From: Psychrobacter sp. JB385
GTDB taxonomy: Bacteria; Pseudomonadota; Gammaproteobacteria; Pseudomonadales; Moraxellaceae
Length of the DNA: 64,000 nucleotides
Assembly (NCBI RefSeq): GCF_900163785.1
Contig: NZ_FUKN01000014.1
Span: forward strand, 62,001-126,000
Direction: 5' to 3'
Shown here: in pieces, positions 17,751 through 29,847 of the stretch
Layout: the number at the start of each line of letters is the position of its first letter
Numbering within the stretch: position 1 is the stretch's first letter
Made by a program: the position numbers and the translations under genes
Notes under the pieces: generated by a model
What the model saw: only the letters and a program-made list of their open reading frames with translations
Database searches by the model: none
What the model was told of the DNA's origin: nothing

Positions 17751-17770
17751 TGTGGATAACTTGTGGGTAA
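17751..17770 (-). other. DnaA box pair, yidC-yidD gap
   Basis: Perfect minus-strand box TGTGGATAA (17751-17759) followed by TGTGGGTAA (17762-17770, one mismatch), 11 bp apart and so in helical phase. Confidence 0.5.
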
Positions 17771-17806
17771 CTTATTAATCACAATACTAAAATAAGCCAC
17801 GCCTTG

Positions 17807-18184
17807 CTATGAGTGCACTTTCATCATGTGGTTTAGACGACAGACATAACTGTTGTGGTCTCTATACACACCTAGTCCGTGGTTAGTTATGTGTGAAGAA
17901 ACCGTATAGGGAAGATAACGATACTGATAAGACGCCAAAGGTAGAGGAACAAAATCAATCCCATGTCCCCCCAGTGGATGGCACCTGCTGATACGTTTTA
18001 ATAATAGCCAACTGCCAGCCCAAACCCCATGCCATAACAATGCCTGTTTGCCATAATTTGAGCACGTTGGATAGTAGCGACAACGTGCAGGTAAAATAGG
18101 ACTTATTATCTTTTGATAAAAAACAATAAAATTAAAAAATAATTTAAAAAACAAAATTTTTATTTTATTAATTAAAAATTTCAT
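17807..18184 (-). CDS. yidD: Membrane protein insertion efficiency factor YidD
   Basis: YidD is a small membrane-associated protein that helps YidC-dependent insertion. The diagnostic core is [20 protein letters not shown], then SNYGKQALL and [14 protein letters not shown]. It is 125 residues, longer than the usual 75-90, through an extra C-terminal tail after the conserved core. Its start is 1 bp from the rnpA stop, so the two are probably translationally coupled. The first 25 codons are extremely AT-rich, rich in Lys, Ile and Phe. Confidence 0.92.
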   Translation of the reverse strand: MKFLINKIKILFFKLFFNFIVFYQKIISPILPARCRYYPTCSNYGKQALLWHGVWAGSWLLLKRISRCHPLGGHGIDFVPLPLASYQYRYLPYTVSSHITNHGLGVYRDHNSYVCRLNHMMKVHS

Positions 18185-18185
18185 T

Positions 18186-18557
18186 TTATTTTTTTTCTAT
18201 TTTTTTAAAAATATTATTTATCTGAATTTTTAATTCTTTATTATCTATATCATTTATTGATTTTTTTACGATAAAAACAATATCTTTATTTTCTATATTT
18301 AATGCTTTAGTGCGAAATTGTTCACGTATTTGACGTTTGATAAGATTACGAGCCACAGCGGTAGGTACTTTACGTTTGGTAATGGCCATGCCCACGCGTG
18401 GTTTCTCTTCGTTATTAGCGCGTACAAAGGCCATCAGATGGCTCTGATGAAGCTTGCGCTCTGGGGCGTCAAATACTTCACGGAAAGCTGCTGGTGTGAG
18501 TAAGCGCTGCTCTTTAGTGAAACGAGCGGTAGGTGTAGCTGAAACAGTATTGGACAT
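18186..18557 (-). CDS. rnpA: Ribonuclease P protein component
   Basis: RnpA is the protein subunit of RNase P, which removes tRNA 5' leaders. I start at ATG 18557, behind TAGGTT, giving 123 residues; the ORF extends to 18605, but that part looks like leader. Visible: [18 protein letters not shown] at the N-terminus and the RNR-type motif [15 protein letters not shown]. The C-terminal 30 codons are extremely AT-rich (Lys/Ile/Asn). It lies between rpmH and yidD as in most bacteria. Confidence 0.94.
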   Translation of the reverse strand: MSNTVSATPTARFTKEQRLLTPAAFREVFDAPERKLHQSHLMAFVRANNEEKPRVGMAITKRKVPTAVARNLIKRQIREQFRTKALNIENKDIVFIVKKSINDIDNKELKIQINNIFKKIEKK

Positions 18558-18616
18558 AACACAACCTAGTGTAAGAGCGAATGACAAGTTTGTGAATAAT
18601 AGCAAAAGATAGAGAC

Positions 18617-18643
18617 AAAAAAAGCGCCTATGTGGGCGCTTTT
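18617..18643 (-). terminator. Hairpin between rpmH and rnpA
   Basis: On the minus strand AAAAGCGCCC-acata-GGCGCTTTTTTT forms a strong GC stem with a T run. It probably attenuates transcription from the rpmH promoter into rnpA, setting a high L34 to RnpA ratio. Confidence 0.75.
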
Positions 18644-18749
18644 AATATATGGCTACGTATCAATGTTCAGTGTATTGATTGACTATCACTATCGATAGAT
18701 GACAAGAACACGATAAGCGTTACAGGCCATACGTATCGTAATTTACTGA

Positions 18750-18884
18750 TTATACAGTAAGACGATGACGTCCTTTAGCGCGGCGACGGGCCAAGACCTG
18801 ACGGCCTTTTTTAGTTGCCATACGAGCACGGAAACCGTGAGTACGTTTACGCTTGATCACGCTTGGTTGGAATGTACGTTTCAT
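18750..18884 (-). CDS. rpmH: 50S ribosomal protein L34
   Basis: A 44-residue basic ribosomal protein, starting [20 protein letters not shown] and ending GRHRLTV. All hallmarks of L34 are present, including the [10 protein letters not shown] and ARRRAKGR segments. ATG at 18884 follows AGGTGAG. It sits immediately left of the putative oriC, divergent from dnaA, and has a near-consensus promoter. Confidence 0.97.
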   Translation of the reverse strand: MKRTFQPSVIKRKRTHGFRARMATKKGRQVLARRRAKGRHRLTV

Positions 18885-19475
18885 AACTCACCTATCAAAA
18901 TAATGGACTAAATTCGTAATAACGGAGGATTATATCATTCCATAAGGTATTGGTCAATAAAGTAATTTCACTTAGATATTCATCTGGCTTTTTATAATGG
19001 ATGAGATTTATCGATTACTGATTAGCTGTCTGATTATTTACTCATAGATAACGCTTGTCATTTGATTCAATTCTAGAAGTTATCCACAGTTTACCTCGAA
19101 CTCTATAATAATAATTTAATTAATATATATAGATATTGTTGTTATTGGGAGCCTTATTTTCTGTGGTTAACTCTAATTTTTCTTTATTTATCAAAATACT
19201 ATGCTATGGGTAAGCCTGTGGATAAGCTGTGGGTTAAATATGGATAACTTGGTGTCTATAGTTATCCCCAAAACTATCCACAGTCTTATCCACAAAAAAC
19301 AAGGTGTTATCCACAGGCTGATTATGGTAGATTAGCGTCCTATTGGATAAACGATTTTATATCGTTTGCTAATTGAGCTTTTTGAGTCATTACTTGTGGG
19401 TAGCATTCGAGACTCAGTAATAGCTTAGACGGTTAAAATCCATCTATTGTTTAGATTATAGGGTTAATACTTTTC
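18885..19475. other. oriC: Putative chromosomal origin, oriC
   Basis: The 591-bp gap between rpmH and dnaA carries perfect DnaA boxes at 19080-19088, 19286-19294 and 19307-19315 (plus strand) and 19217-19225 (minus). Near matches lie at 19239-19247, 19262-19270 and 19274-19282. A very AT-rich stretch (about 19095-19200) to the left of the main box array is a good candidate for the unwinding element. Position next to dnaA and rpmH is the standard oriC location in gammaproteobacteria such as Pseudomonas. A short inverted repeat AACGAT-tttat-ATCGTT lies at about 19349-19365 before dnaA. Confidence 0.85.
18929..18957 (-). promoter_or_regulatory. rpmH promoter, sigma70 type
   Basis: On the minus strand TTGACC (18957-18952), a 17-bp spacer, then TATAAT (18934-18929) preceded by TGA. 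This is near consensus and about 45 bp before rpmH. Confidence 0.8.
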
Positions 19476-20921
19476 ATGATAGACACAGCAAATATCTGGG
19501 ACAAATGTCTAAACGACTTACGCTATAACGTAAAAGACAATGTATTCACGATGTGGTTGAGACCATTGTCCGCACATCAAGAAGCGCAAACGTTGATTAT
19601 ACTTGCCCCTAATGATTACTTTGTCACTTACATCAAAAAAAATCATTTACAAGACATTCAGCAACTGGTTGCTAAACACAGCCAAGGCAGTATTGAAGAA
19701 GTTGTTGTACGTGTTGATAACGCCGACCGTGATAGAGACGACAGTAGTCAATCGCAGTCTGGGTCTTTGTTTGCTGAGGAGGTGCCCTCCCCTACCCTTA
19801 CAGAAGACAAATTTGAAACCATTCATCACAACAATGCCAAAGCCGATATAGATGCCAACATGCGTCATGCAGAGTTCTCTGACTCTACCGATGCAAAGTC
19901 GCTGAGCTATCTCAATCCTGACTTTACCTTTGAGACATTTGTCACTGGTAAGTCCAATAATCTAGCCTACAAGGCATGCTACGAGCTTAGTAAGCGTCAA
20001 TCAAAAAATAGGCACAATCCTTTATTTATATATGGCCCTTCTGGTTTGGGAAAAACGCATTTAATGCACTCTGTAGCACATCGCTATTTAAAAAATAATC
20101 AAAGTTTTTATTATTTCACTTCCGAAAAATTTATTAATCAATTGGTTTATTCTTTAAGAAATAATAAAATAGAAGATTTTAAAAAGAAAATTAAAAAAGT
20201 AGATTTATTGATTGTAGATGATATTCATGTGTTAGCAGGAAAAACCAAAAGTAGTAATGAGTTTTTGACATTGTTTGCTGATTTTACCAGTGGCGACAAG
20301 CAGCTAATCTTAGCGTCTGATCGTCATCCGTCACAAATGACAGAATTTGATGAACGTTTCCGATCACGTTTTTCTTGGGGATTAACGGTCGCTGTTGATC
20401 CACCAGAGATTGATACTCGAGTTCAAATTTTGCAGAAAAAAGCAGCTTCTTATGGCATGACCTTGCCCAAAGAGTGTGCCCTATTCATTGCCCAAAATGT
20501 GGTTTCTAACGTCAGACGCTTAGAGGGCGCTCTCAATCAAGTCTTTGCCAATGCCAATCTGACGGGTGCACAAATTACATTGGAGATGGTCCAATATGCG
20601 CTAAAAGATATCGTGGCTATGCGTGTGCAAGCGGTGAACATGGATAATATCCGTAAGGTGGTCGCTGAGTATTATGATGTGACAGTAAAAGACATCATGG
20701 GTCGCAAACGCACACGCAGTATTGCAAGGCCACGCCAAATCGCCATGGCCTTATCAAGAGAGTTAACGGGTGACAGTTTTCCTGAAATTGGTCAGTCGTT
20801 TGGTGGCCGTGATCACACGACAGTGATGCATGCCTGTGACAAAGTGAATGAGTTGAGAGTGGCTGATCCTTCCTTTGATAAGGACTACAAGACGCTGGCG
20901 CTTATGCTACAAGCAGGTTAA
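19476..20921 (+). CDS. dnaA: Chromosomal replication initiator protein DnaA
   Basis: DnaA binds the 9-mer boxes and opens oriC. The 481-residue product has domain I (about 1-80, IWDKCLNDL), a long acidic/polar domain II (about 85-150), the AAA+ domain with Walker A GPSGLGKTHL (about 188-197), Walker B LLIVDDIHVL and the arginine-finger region FDERFRSRFSWGL, then the domain IV helix-turn-helix ending FPEIGQSFGGRDHTTVMHACDKV. Codons around 20091-20210 are strikingly AT-rich within an otherwise normal gene. The upstream gap is full of DnaA boxes, so autoregulation is expected. Confidence 0.98.
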   Translation: MIDTANIWDKCLNDLRYNVKDNVFTMWLRPLSAHQEAQTLIILAPNDYFVTYIKKNHLQDIQQLVAKHSQGSIEEVVVRVDNADRDRDDSSQSQSGSLFAEEVPSPTLTEDKFETIHHNNAKADIDANMRHAEFSDSTDAKSLSYLNPDFTFETFVTGKSNNLAYKACYELSKRQSKNRHNPLFIYGPSGLGKTHLMHSVAHRYLKNNQSFYYFTSEKFINQLVYSLRNNKIEDFKKKIKKVDLLIVDDIHVLAGKTKSSNEFLTLFADFTSGDKQLILASDRHPSQMTEFDERFRSRFSWGLTVAVDPPEIDTRVQILQKKAASYGMTLPKECALFIAQNVVSNVRRLEGALNQVFANANLTGAQITLEMVQYALKDIVAMRVQAVNMDNIRKVVAEYYDVTVKDIMGRKRTRSIARPRQIAMALSRELTGDSFPEIGQSFGGRDHTTVMHACDKVNELRVADPSFDKDYKTLALMLQAG

Positions 20922-21094
20922 TAGACAAGGCTATCGCTGTATTTTCGTCAAGACAGATGGTTTATAATATCGGACATATAAGCACACAGATACCTGATGG
21001 ATTATCCTTGGTAGACAAGGTATTATTGAGTCACTATTTTATATATATACAAAAAAATCATCCAAATAAGAGTAACCAATAAGAGTAATTAAGC

Positions 21095-22270
21095 ATGCAA
21101 TTATCGATTAATCGAGAGTCGTTACTAAAAGCCATTAATTTAATTGCCAAAGCGGCTGATAAACGCCACAACATGGTTATTTTGGGCAATATTAAGCTAC
21201 AGCTGTCTGAATCAGCGCTTGTTTTGACTGCCTCTGATTTGGAAGTAGAGCTGACGTCGACATTGAAATTGCCTGCGGGTGCCTGTGTAGAAGCAGGTAC
21301 GACCACATTGCCTGCAACAAAACTAAAAGACATCTGTAAATCCTTACCCGCGCAAGCCCAAATCAATCTTGCTACTCAAGCCAATGAGCGTTGTCTGTTG
21401 ACCAGTGGCAAGAGTCGTTTTACATTAGGCACATTACCTAGCGAAGATTATCCAAGTTTGGGCAATCCTGAGAACATCACACCGTTGAATATCAGCCGCA
21501 ATCGTCTGATAGATCTGATTCATAAAACGCAGTTTGCGATGGCGATTCAAGATGTCCGTTACTATCTGACTGGTATGTTGTTTGATGTGTCGCAGCAGCA
21601 ATTGACGACAGTCGCCACTGATGGACATCGATTGGCGTTAGCACGTAGCGTGATTGATGTGAATGCTGATCTTAATATGCAGTCTATCTTGCCACGTAAA
21701 GCTGTGATTGAGCTTGAACGATTGGCCTCAGAGCTTGGCAAAATGCTGGGTGAGCAAGACAATCAAGTCACGCTAAGCTTTGGTCGTGAATTCTTGCAAG
21801 TCAGCTTGCCGTTTGGTGAGGTTGATAGTGCAGGGCAGGTCAATCAAAACTTGATGGTCACTTTTACGGCTCGCCTGATCGATGGTAAGTTCCCAGACTA
21901 TCGCCGTGTGATGCCGAGCAATACCGACAAGCTTGCTTTATTTAATCAAGAAAAAATGACAGATGTACTGCGCCGTGTAGCGATTTTGAGTAATGAAAAA
22001 TCTCGCGGCGTCGTGTTTAATTTTGCCAGCGACGGTATGGTTGAAGTCAGAGCCAATAACGCAGAGCAAGATGAAGCGGTTGAGATGATTCAAGCAAAAT
22101 ATCAGGGCGAACCGATGGAGTTGTCTTTCAATGCTGCGTATTTACAAGACGTTCTTGGCGTGGTGCAAGGGGACATACAAATGCACATGAGCCAATCGAA
22201 TGCTTCTGTATTGGTCAATCAGTTGAATGATGAGTTTCATCAGTATGTCATTATGCCAATGCGTATATAG
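21095..22270 (+). CDS. dnaN: DNA polymerase III beta sliding clamp
   Basis: DnaN dimerises into the ring that tethers polymerase III to DNA. The 391-residue product has three clamp repeats, beginning MQLSINRESLLKAINLI, with QDVRYYLTGMLFDV, LATDGHRLA-type VATDGHRLALAR, KFPDYRRVMP and the C-terminal YVIMPMRI that shapes the partner-binding pocket. It is somewhat longer than the E. coli protein (366), as in Moraxellaceae. It follows dnaA after 173 bp. Confidence 0.97.
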   Translation: MQLSINRESLLKAINLIAKAADKRHNMVILGNIKLQLSESALVLTASDLEVELTSTLKLPAGACVEAGTTTLPATKLKDICKSLPAQAQINLATQANERCLLTSGKSRFTLGTLPSEDYPSLGNPENITPLNISRNRLIDLIHKTQFAMAIQDVRYYLTGMLFDVSQQQLTTVATDGHRLALARSVIDVNADLNMQSILPRKAVIELERLASELGKMLGEQDNQVTLSFGREFLQVSLPFGEVDSAGQVNQNLMVTFTARLIDGKFPDYRRVMPSNTDKLALFNQEKMTDVLRRVAILSNEKSRGVVFNFASDGMVEVRANNAEQDEAVEMIQAKYQGEPMELSFNAAYLQDVLGVVQGDIQMHMSQSNASVLVNQLNDEFHQYVIMPMRI

Positions 22271-22326
22271 TGATCTATCAATGATGTTTTGATTATCGGG
22301 AGTTGAGGCCAAAACAGTCTATGAAT

Positions 22327-22351
22327 CTTAACCATAGTGGCTATGGTTAAG
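22327..22351. repeat. Perfect 11-bp inverted repeat between dnaN and recF
   Basis: CTTAACCATAG-TGG-CTATGGTTAAG has 11 paired bases and a 3-nt loop. No T run follows, so it is not a classical terminator. It might be an operator, an RNA processing hairpin or a pause site. Confidence 0.6.
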
Positions 22352-22454
22352 GTGCTTTATAGAAAAAGCTCAGCTCCTATAATCTCATACTTAGCTTTAA
22401 AAATAAACTTTTGTTTTTAAATTTAAATAATATTAATAGGCGGCTGTCGGTATC

Positions 22455-23657
22455 ATGATTGAACGTCTACAAATCTCACACCTCCGTAACCTGACACAAG
22501 TCAATCTACCTTCAACAGCGTGCAACGTCATTATTGGTGTCAATGGTAGTGGCAAAACATCGTTGCTCGAAGCCATCTTCTTGTTATCAAGAGGCAAAAG
22601 TTTTCGTCATCATCAGCCCAAACGCTATATTCAGCACCATAAAAATACTGTAACGGTCCACGCTAAGATCAATGATGGCAGTACCTTAGCTATTCAAAAG
22701 CAAGCTGACGCGACGACAGTGTTGCGACTCAACCAAACCACCGTTTATAACCAAAGCATCCTAACCGAACAACTACCAACCTTATTGATCGACCCATCCA
22801 CCATGGATATGTTAGAGCAGGGTAGTGCCAGTCGTCGGCAGCTGCTTGATTGGTTAGTGTTTCACATGAAACAAGGCTTTCATCCACAATGGGTAGCCTA
22901 TCAGCGTCTATTAAAACAGCGCAATAGTTTGCTAAAAAAAACGCGACATTTAACCCACGTACAGCTCGCTGAGCTAAAATCGTGGGACAAGGGACTGAGC
23001 AACCATGCTGCGCTGATTCACCATTATCGCGAGCGCATATTTGAAGAATGGCAGCCTTACTTTGCCAAAAGCATTACTCAATTGTTGCCTAGCTACGCGG
23101 AACAATTAAGCTTGAGCTATAGTGCAGGCTATGACACCAGTGTCGCCCTCGATGTACAACTCAATGAGCGACTAGAGCAAGACTTACAACTGGGCTATAC
23201 GCGTATTGGTAACCATCGTGCCGATATCCATGTGCATTGGCGCTCCTATGCATCAACAAAGCCTAATGATTGTCTGACCAATGAAAAGATAGATACCGAT
23301 GTGAATAAAGCATTGCCAGTCTTAAAAGAGCAAGCGGCAAACGTGCTGTCTCGTGGGGAAAAAAAGCTACTGATTACCGCGCTGCGTTTGTCACAGCTAC
23401 CACTACTACTGAATGACTCAGACTCAACTGTATTTACTGGTTCTGCTACCTCCCAAATTACACCAGTGGTGTTGTTAGATGACATCACTGCCGAGTTAGA
23501 CGATAGAGCGATCCATATTTTATTATCGACATTGTCACAATTACCGTGCCAAGTATTTATGACCAGCTTGACTGATGATATCGTGCCTCTCGTTCAGTCA
23601 CTATGGTCAACTCCTAACGTGTTTCACGTGAAACAAGGCCAAGTCTTTTTACCTTAA
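22455..23657 (+). CDS. recF: DNA replication and repair protein RecF
   Basis: RecF is an SMC-like ATPase that with RecOR loads RecA at gaps. The 400-residue protein opens MIERLQISHLRNLTQV, has Walker A GVNGSGKTSLLEAIFLLS (about 29-46), the signature LSRGEKKLLITALRLSQ and Walker B VVLLDDITAELDD. Two parS-type palindromes lie inside it: a one-mismatch site read as FHMKQ and an exact one near the 3' end read as FHVKQ. It lies between dnaN and gyrB in the canonical order. Confidence 0.96.
   Translation: MIERLQISHLRNLTQVNLPSTACNVIIGVNGSGKTSLLEAIFLLSRGKSFRHHQPKRYIQHHKNTVTVHAKINDGSTLAIQKQADATTVLRLNQTTVYNQSILTEQLPTLLIDPSTMDMLEQGSASRRQLLDWLVFHMKQGFHPQWVAYQRLLKQRNSLLKKTRHLTHVQLAELKSWDKGLSNHAALIHHYRERIFEEWQPYFAKSITQLLPSYAEQLSLSYSAGYDTSVALDVQLNERLEQDLQLGYTRIGNHRADIHVHWRSYASTKPNDCLTNEKIDTDVNKALPVLKEQAANVLSRGEKKLLITALRLSQLPLLLNDSDSTVFTGSATSQITPVVLLDDITAELDDRAIHILLSTLSQLPCQVFMTSLTDDIVPLVQSLWSTPNVFHVKQGQVFLP
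22858..22873. promoter_or_regulatory. parS-like site, inside recF
   Basis: TGTTTCACATGAAACA has one central mismatch to the parS consensus with both outer arms intact. Confidence 0.6.
23620..23635. promoter_or_regulatory. parS site, 3' end of recF
   Basis: Exact 16-bp TGTTTCACGTGAAACA, 22 bp before the recF stop and about 4.4 kb from the oriC boxes. Confidence 0.88.
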
Positions 23658-26786
<3,129 letters not shown>

Positions 26787-26810
26787 GCGTCGCTTACTGG
26801 CATTTGAAAT

Positions 26811-26848
26811 AAAAAATACCGCTCTCTTCATGAAAGCGGTATTTTTTT
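26811..26848 (+). terminator. gyrB terminator
   Basis: Stem AAATACCGCT / AGCGGTATTT with a T run about 30 bp after the gyrB stop. A parS core begins immediately after the T run. Confidence 0.88.
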
Positions 26849-26862
26849 GTTTCACGTGAAAC
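26849..26862. promoter_or_regulatory. parS site after gyrB
   Basis: Perfect 14-bp core GTTTCACGTGAAAC, with left outer base T and right outer base T, directly behind the gyrB terminator. Confidence 0.85.
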
Positions 26863-26900
26863 TTATCTATAAAGACTACTGACGACAAGAGAAGAAACAA

Positions 26901-27497
26901 ATGATTGAAGTGTTATTACTTGCTATTGCCTTAGCAATGGATGCATTCGCTGTTGCGATTGGACTGGGTGCCAAATCGCAGAAACAAAGCCACCACTATG
27001 TCTTACGCTTGGCCATTTATGCCATGCTGTATTTTGGGATTGCACAGGGCGTAATGCCGCTGATTGGTTATCTATTGGGTGCAGCGCTGATGGGGTGGCT
27101 CGCGACTGCGGCACCTTGGATTGGCGGTATCATTCTTATCGTACTTGGCGGAAAAATGCTTTATGAAGTATTTGCTGAGGATAAGGAGGAAGAGATTGCT
27201 CATATCGCTGATGAAGTATTAGAAAACAATAACCGCCATCAAGACATCAATCATAAGACTATGCTTACCCTTGCTATTGCCACTAGTATTGATGCGATGG
27301 CTGCGGGTTTTACACTTAATCTATTGGCACTCAACGCTTGGCTGGCCTGTTTGATTATCGCCATAGTCACAGCGTTATTTAGCTTGTCAGGCGTTTATTT
27401 AGGTTGGCGCTCTGGCACATGGTTAGAAGAAAAGGCAGAAGCATTGGGTGGCTTGGTGCTCGTCGCTATCGGTATAAAAATCATGTTTTTTGGCTAA
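26901..27497 (+). CDS. mntP: Manganese efflux pump MntP
   Basis: MntP exports excess Mn(II) across the inner membrane. The 198-residue protein has about six TM helices in two related halves, each with the conserved acidic motif: [13 protein letters not shown] (helix 1) and [14 protein letters not shown] (helix 4). A charged loop rich in Glu and His lies at about 92-115. It follows gyrB after a terminator and a parS site, so it is probably transcribed separately. I see no yybP-ykoY riboswitch in the 37-bp gap between parS and the start. Confidence 0.93.
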   Translation: MIEVLLLAIALAMDAFAVAIGLGAKSQKQSHHYVLRLAIYAMLYFGIAQGVMPLIGYLLGAALMGWLATAAPWIGGIILIVLGGKMLYEVFAEDKEEEIAHIADEVLENNNRHQDINHKTMLTLAIATSIDAMAAGFTLNLLALNAWLACLIIAIVTALFSLSGVYLGWRSGTWLEEKAEALGGLVLVAIGIKIMFFG

Positions 27498-27529
27498 TTA
27501 TTCACTTTACTTTAAGCTATTTTTTAATA

Positions 27530-27564
27530 AAAAGCCCCACCTTGCTATCAAAGTGGGGCTTTTT
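27530..27564 (+). terminator. mntP terminator
   Basis: AAAAGCCCCAC with a 12-nt loop and GTGGGGCTTTTT. As after gyrB, a parS core begins right at the end of the T run. Confidence 0.88.
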
Positions 27565-27578
27565 GTTTCACGTGAAAC
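27565..27578. promoter_or_regulatory. parS site after mntP
   Basis: Perfect 14-bp core GTTTCACGTGAAAC between the converging mntP and rlmF genes. It is the rightmost site in the window. Confidence 0.85.
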
Positions 27579-27617
27579 TTAGGTGAAGACTGTTCTTAGT
27601 AGTCAAGCTTCTAGTGG

Positions 27618-28655
27618 TTACGCTTCATCAGTGTTAAAACGCCATGCCAAAACGCGTGTGTTTTTTTGACCTTGACTCATCTCAATAATGCGCATTTGAG
27701 CCACATCCAATTGTTTGAGTAAGAGCTGTAACGGTTTCACGTTTTCAGATTTTGAGACCAAAGTGGTAAACCAACCAACGTGCTCGGCAAAGTTTTGACT
27801 CTCTTTTGCCATTTTTGTCAAAAACGTAATCTCGCCGCCTTCACTCCAAAGCTCTTTATGCTGACCATCGAAGTTTAGGTTTTGTGCCGCATTGCCTGAC
27901 TTGGTTGAATGACGGCTTATTTGCTCGTTCTCATTTTTGCCACGATGGCGTTGCAGATTATGCTGCTTGCGGCTATTGGCTTCCATCGCTTCTTCAAGTG
28001 AGGCGTGAAACGGTGGGTTACACACGACCACATCGAAGTAGTCTTGACGACCAATGATGTTTTTGAAGATAACATTGGGTTCAGGTTGCAGTTTTACTTT
28101 TACGGCGCTTTTTAGCTTTGGGTTGGCTTCACAAATAAGCGCTGCTGTGTTGACCGAAACGGGGTCGATGTCACTGGCGGTAAAGCGCCAACCGTAACTT
28201 TGACTACCGATAATAGGATAAATGGCACTGGCACCAGTACCAATATCGAGCGCATGGATCTCTTTACCCGTAGGCGGCGTATTATCGTCATTGATGTGTG
28301 TGGTTTGCGCCAGTAAATCGGCAATATAATGGATATAATCCGTGCGCCCAGGGATAGGCGGACACAAGTAGCCTTCAGGAATGTCCCAAAACTTCACCCC
28401 ATAATAATGCGCCAATAATGCCTTATTGAGCACACGTACGGCTTGGTGGTCAGAGAAATTAATCGTCGGCTCACCTTTTGGATTGGTGATGGTGTGATCG
28501 GCAAGCTCAGGCAAGGCGCGAGTCAAAACCGCAAAGTCATAGCGACCTTGATGCGGATTGCGCGGATGCAGCTGACCGAGTTTTTTGGCAGTCTCGGGCG
28601 ATCTGTTTCGGTGATTATTGGCGGTCGGGCGACGGTTCATAGGCTTACTGGTCAT
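27618..28655 (-). CDS. rlmF: 23S rRNA m6A1618 methyltransferase
   Basis: RlmF (YbiN) makes N6-methyl-A1618 in 23S rRNA. Seen: the opening basic segment ending [34 protein letters not shown] as motif I (first half about residues 147-156), [10 protein letters not shown], and the N6-amino-methylase motif [13 protein letters not shown] 28655 gives 345 residues; the open frame reaches a TTG at 28712 without a good RBS, so the true start is a little uncertain. It converges with mntP and is downstream of a LysE-type gene on the same strand. Confidence 0.93.
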   Translation of the reverse strand: MTSKPMNRRPTANNHRNRSPETAKKLGQLHPRNPHQGRYDFAVLTRALPELADHTITNPKGEPTINFSDHQAVRVLNKALLAHYYGVKFWDIPEGYLCPPIPGRTDYIHYIADLLAQTTHINDDNTPPTGKEIHALDIGTGASAIYPIIGSQSYGWRFTASDIDPVSVNTAALICEANPKLKSAVKVKLQPEPNVIFKNIIGRQDYFDVVVCNPPFHASLEEAMEANSRKQHNLQRHRGKNENEQISRHSTKSGNAAQNLNFDGQHKELWSEGGEITFLTKMAKESQNFAEHVGWFTTLVSKSENVKPLQLLLKQLDVAQMRIIEMSQGQKNTRVLAWRFNTDEA

Positions 28656-28720
28656 AGTATCGGGCTTTGATATCTGAATATAATCAACCAGTTTAGCAGA
28701 TTTCACAAACAACTAATGGC

Positions 28721-29422
28721 TTATCGGCTACGTAAAATAAGATTTAATCCCAATACAATCATCGCTGATCCTAAGACGCGGTCTATCCAATGCTCAAAGC
28801 GCTGAAATCTTTGATGGATGGCAGGAATAGAGAGCAACATGACAACGGTGCTAAACCACGCCATCTGCAACACCATCATCCATACACCATAAATAGCCAA
28901 CTGCCACAGCGGAATATCAGGCGATAACACCAACGTAAATATAGCAACAAAATAGACAGGCGCTTTTGGATTGAACACATTACAAAAAAAGCCACGGCGT
29001 AAAATAGCAAAGGGAGTTTCTGTGTTGTTTGCCGTGTCGAGCGGTGCGCGAGTCGCTATATTCTGCTGAGACAGTGCTGGCTGTGAAACGCTTATGTCTG
29101 TATCTGTTGAATGGACTACATCGGATGGCTTTTTGGGTTTGGCCCCAATACCTTGCCAACCAAGATAAATCAGATAACCACCGCCCAGCCATTTGATAGC
29201 CGTCAATAGTGGCTGCGAATGGGCAATGACGGTTGCCAATCCCAGCACCGAATAAATGACATGTATGCCCAAACCAAACGTGATGCCCAGACTACAAATC
29301 AAGCCAGTGCGCCGACCTTTTGCCAAGGTTTGTTGCGACACCAAAACGAAGTCAGGGCCAGGCGAGGCAGCCGCGAGCAAGTGGACGCTAGTGATAAGCA
29401 AAAAACCGTGCCAAAATTCCAT
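28721..29422 (-). CDS. LysE/RhtB family amino-acid exporter
   Basis: The product is a six-TM inner-membrane exporter of the LysE/RhtB family, members of which export lysine, threonine, homoserine or other amino acids. The hallmark SPGPDFVLVSQQTLAKGRRTGL begins in helix 1 (first 20 residues SPGPDFVLVSQQTLAKGRRT). I start at ATG 29422, giving 233 residues and the normal MEFWHGFLLI opening. A hydrophilic loop at about 110-150 (VHSTDTD onward) is longer than usual. The substrate cannot be read from sequence. It lies 65 bp from rlmF. Confidence 0.87.
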   Translation of the reverse strand: MEFWHGFLLITSVHLLAAASPGPDFVLVSQQTLAKGRRTGLICSLGITFGLGIHVIYSVLGLATVIAHSQPLLTAIKWLGGGYLIYLGWQGIGAKPKKPSDVVHSTDTDISVSQPALSQQNIATRAPLDTANNTETPFAILRRGFFCNVFNPKAPVYFVAIFTLVLSPDIPLWQLAIYGVWMMVLQMAWFSTVVMLLSIPAIHQRFQRFEHWIDRVLGSAMIVLGLNLILRSR

Positions 29423-29847
29423 AAAGTGCTCTGAATGACGTCTTAATTGGCTAATAGTTGCACTTATCGCAAATAGCGTCAACTTATAATATGCTGGCTA
29501 TAGTCGATTCTAAATAAAACAGAACCATTATATTGCAACGCGGAACTGGTATAAGTTTTTCTTACCTGCTGTGCCTGCGCAGACAGAGGCTACGAAAAAC
29601 TCATTCCAGCCCCGCTGTATCACTTTTATACCGAACTCACTATATTATAAATATCGACCCTTAGTGACTGACTATTATTAATACTGACCATCAACTATTG
29701 ACCACCAACGGTCTTGATGTCATGAACGAGGCTATTGATCAACCAACACGTTGCTGCTTGTGTTCTAAAGTAAGGGTGCTATATTGAAATACCTTTTTGA
29801 ATAAAGTTTGAATCAATCACGACGTGAATTTTGACAAGGATATAGTC
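29423..29847. other. LysE-crotonase gap with a dispersed palindromic repeat
   Basis: 425 bp between divergent genes with no credible ORF. It holds one copy of the dispersed repeat (29549-29607) and otherwise AT-rich sequence that should contain both promoters; I did not find a strong one. Confidence 0.6.
29549..29607 (-). repeat. Dispersed palindromic repeat, copy A
   Basis: About 59 bp with the core CTGTGCCTGCGCAGACAGAG, matching copies at 34313 and 59732 in the opposite orientation, flanked here by degenerate AAGTTTTTC / GAAAAACTC arms. It looks like a REP- or MITE-like element. Confidence 0.65.

Noticed and set aside
18885..19475. A small gene within the oriC gap
   Set aside because: No frame of useful length with an RBS; DnaA boxes and the AT-rich stretch account for the region.
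26864..26900. Manganese riboswitch before mntP
   Set aside because: Only 37 bp between parS and the start codon, too short for a yybP-ykoY element.
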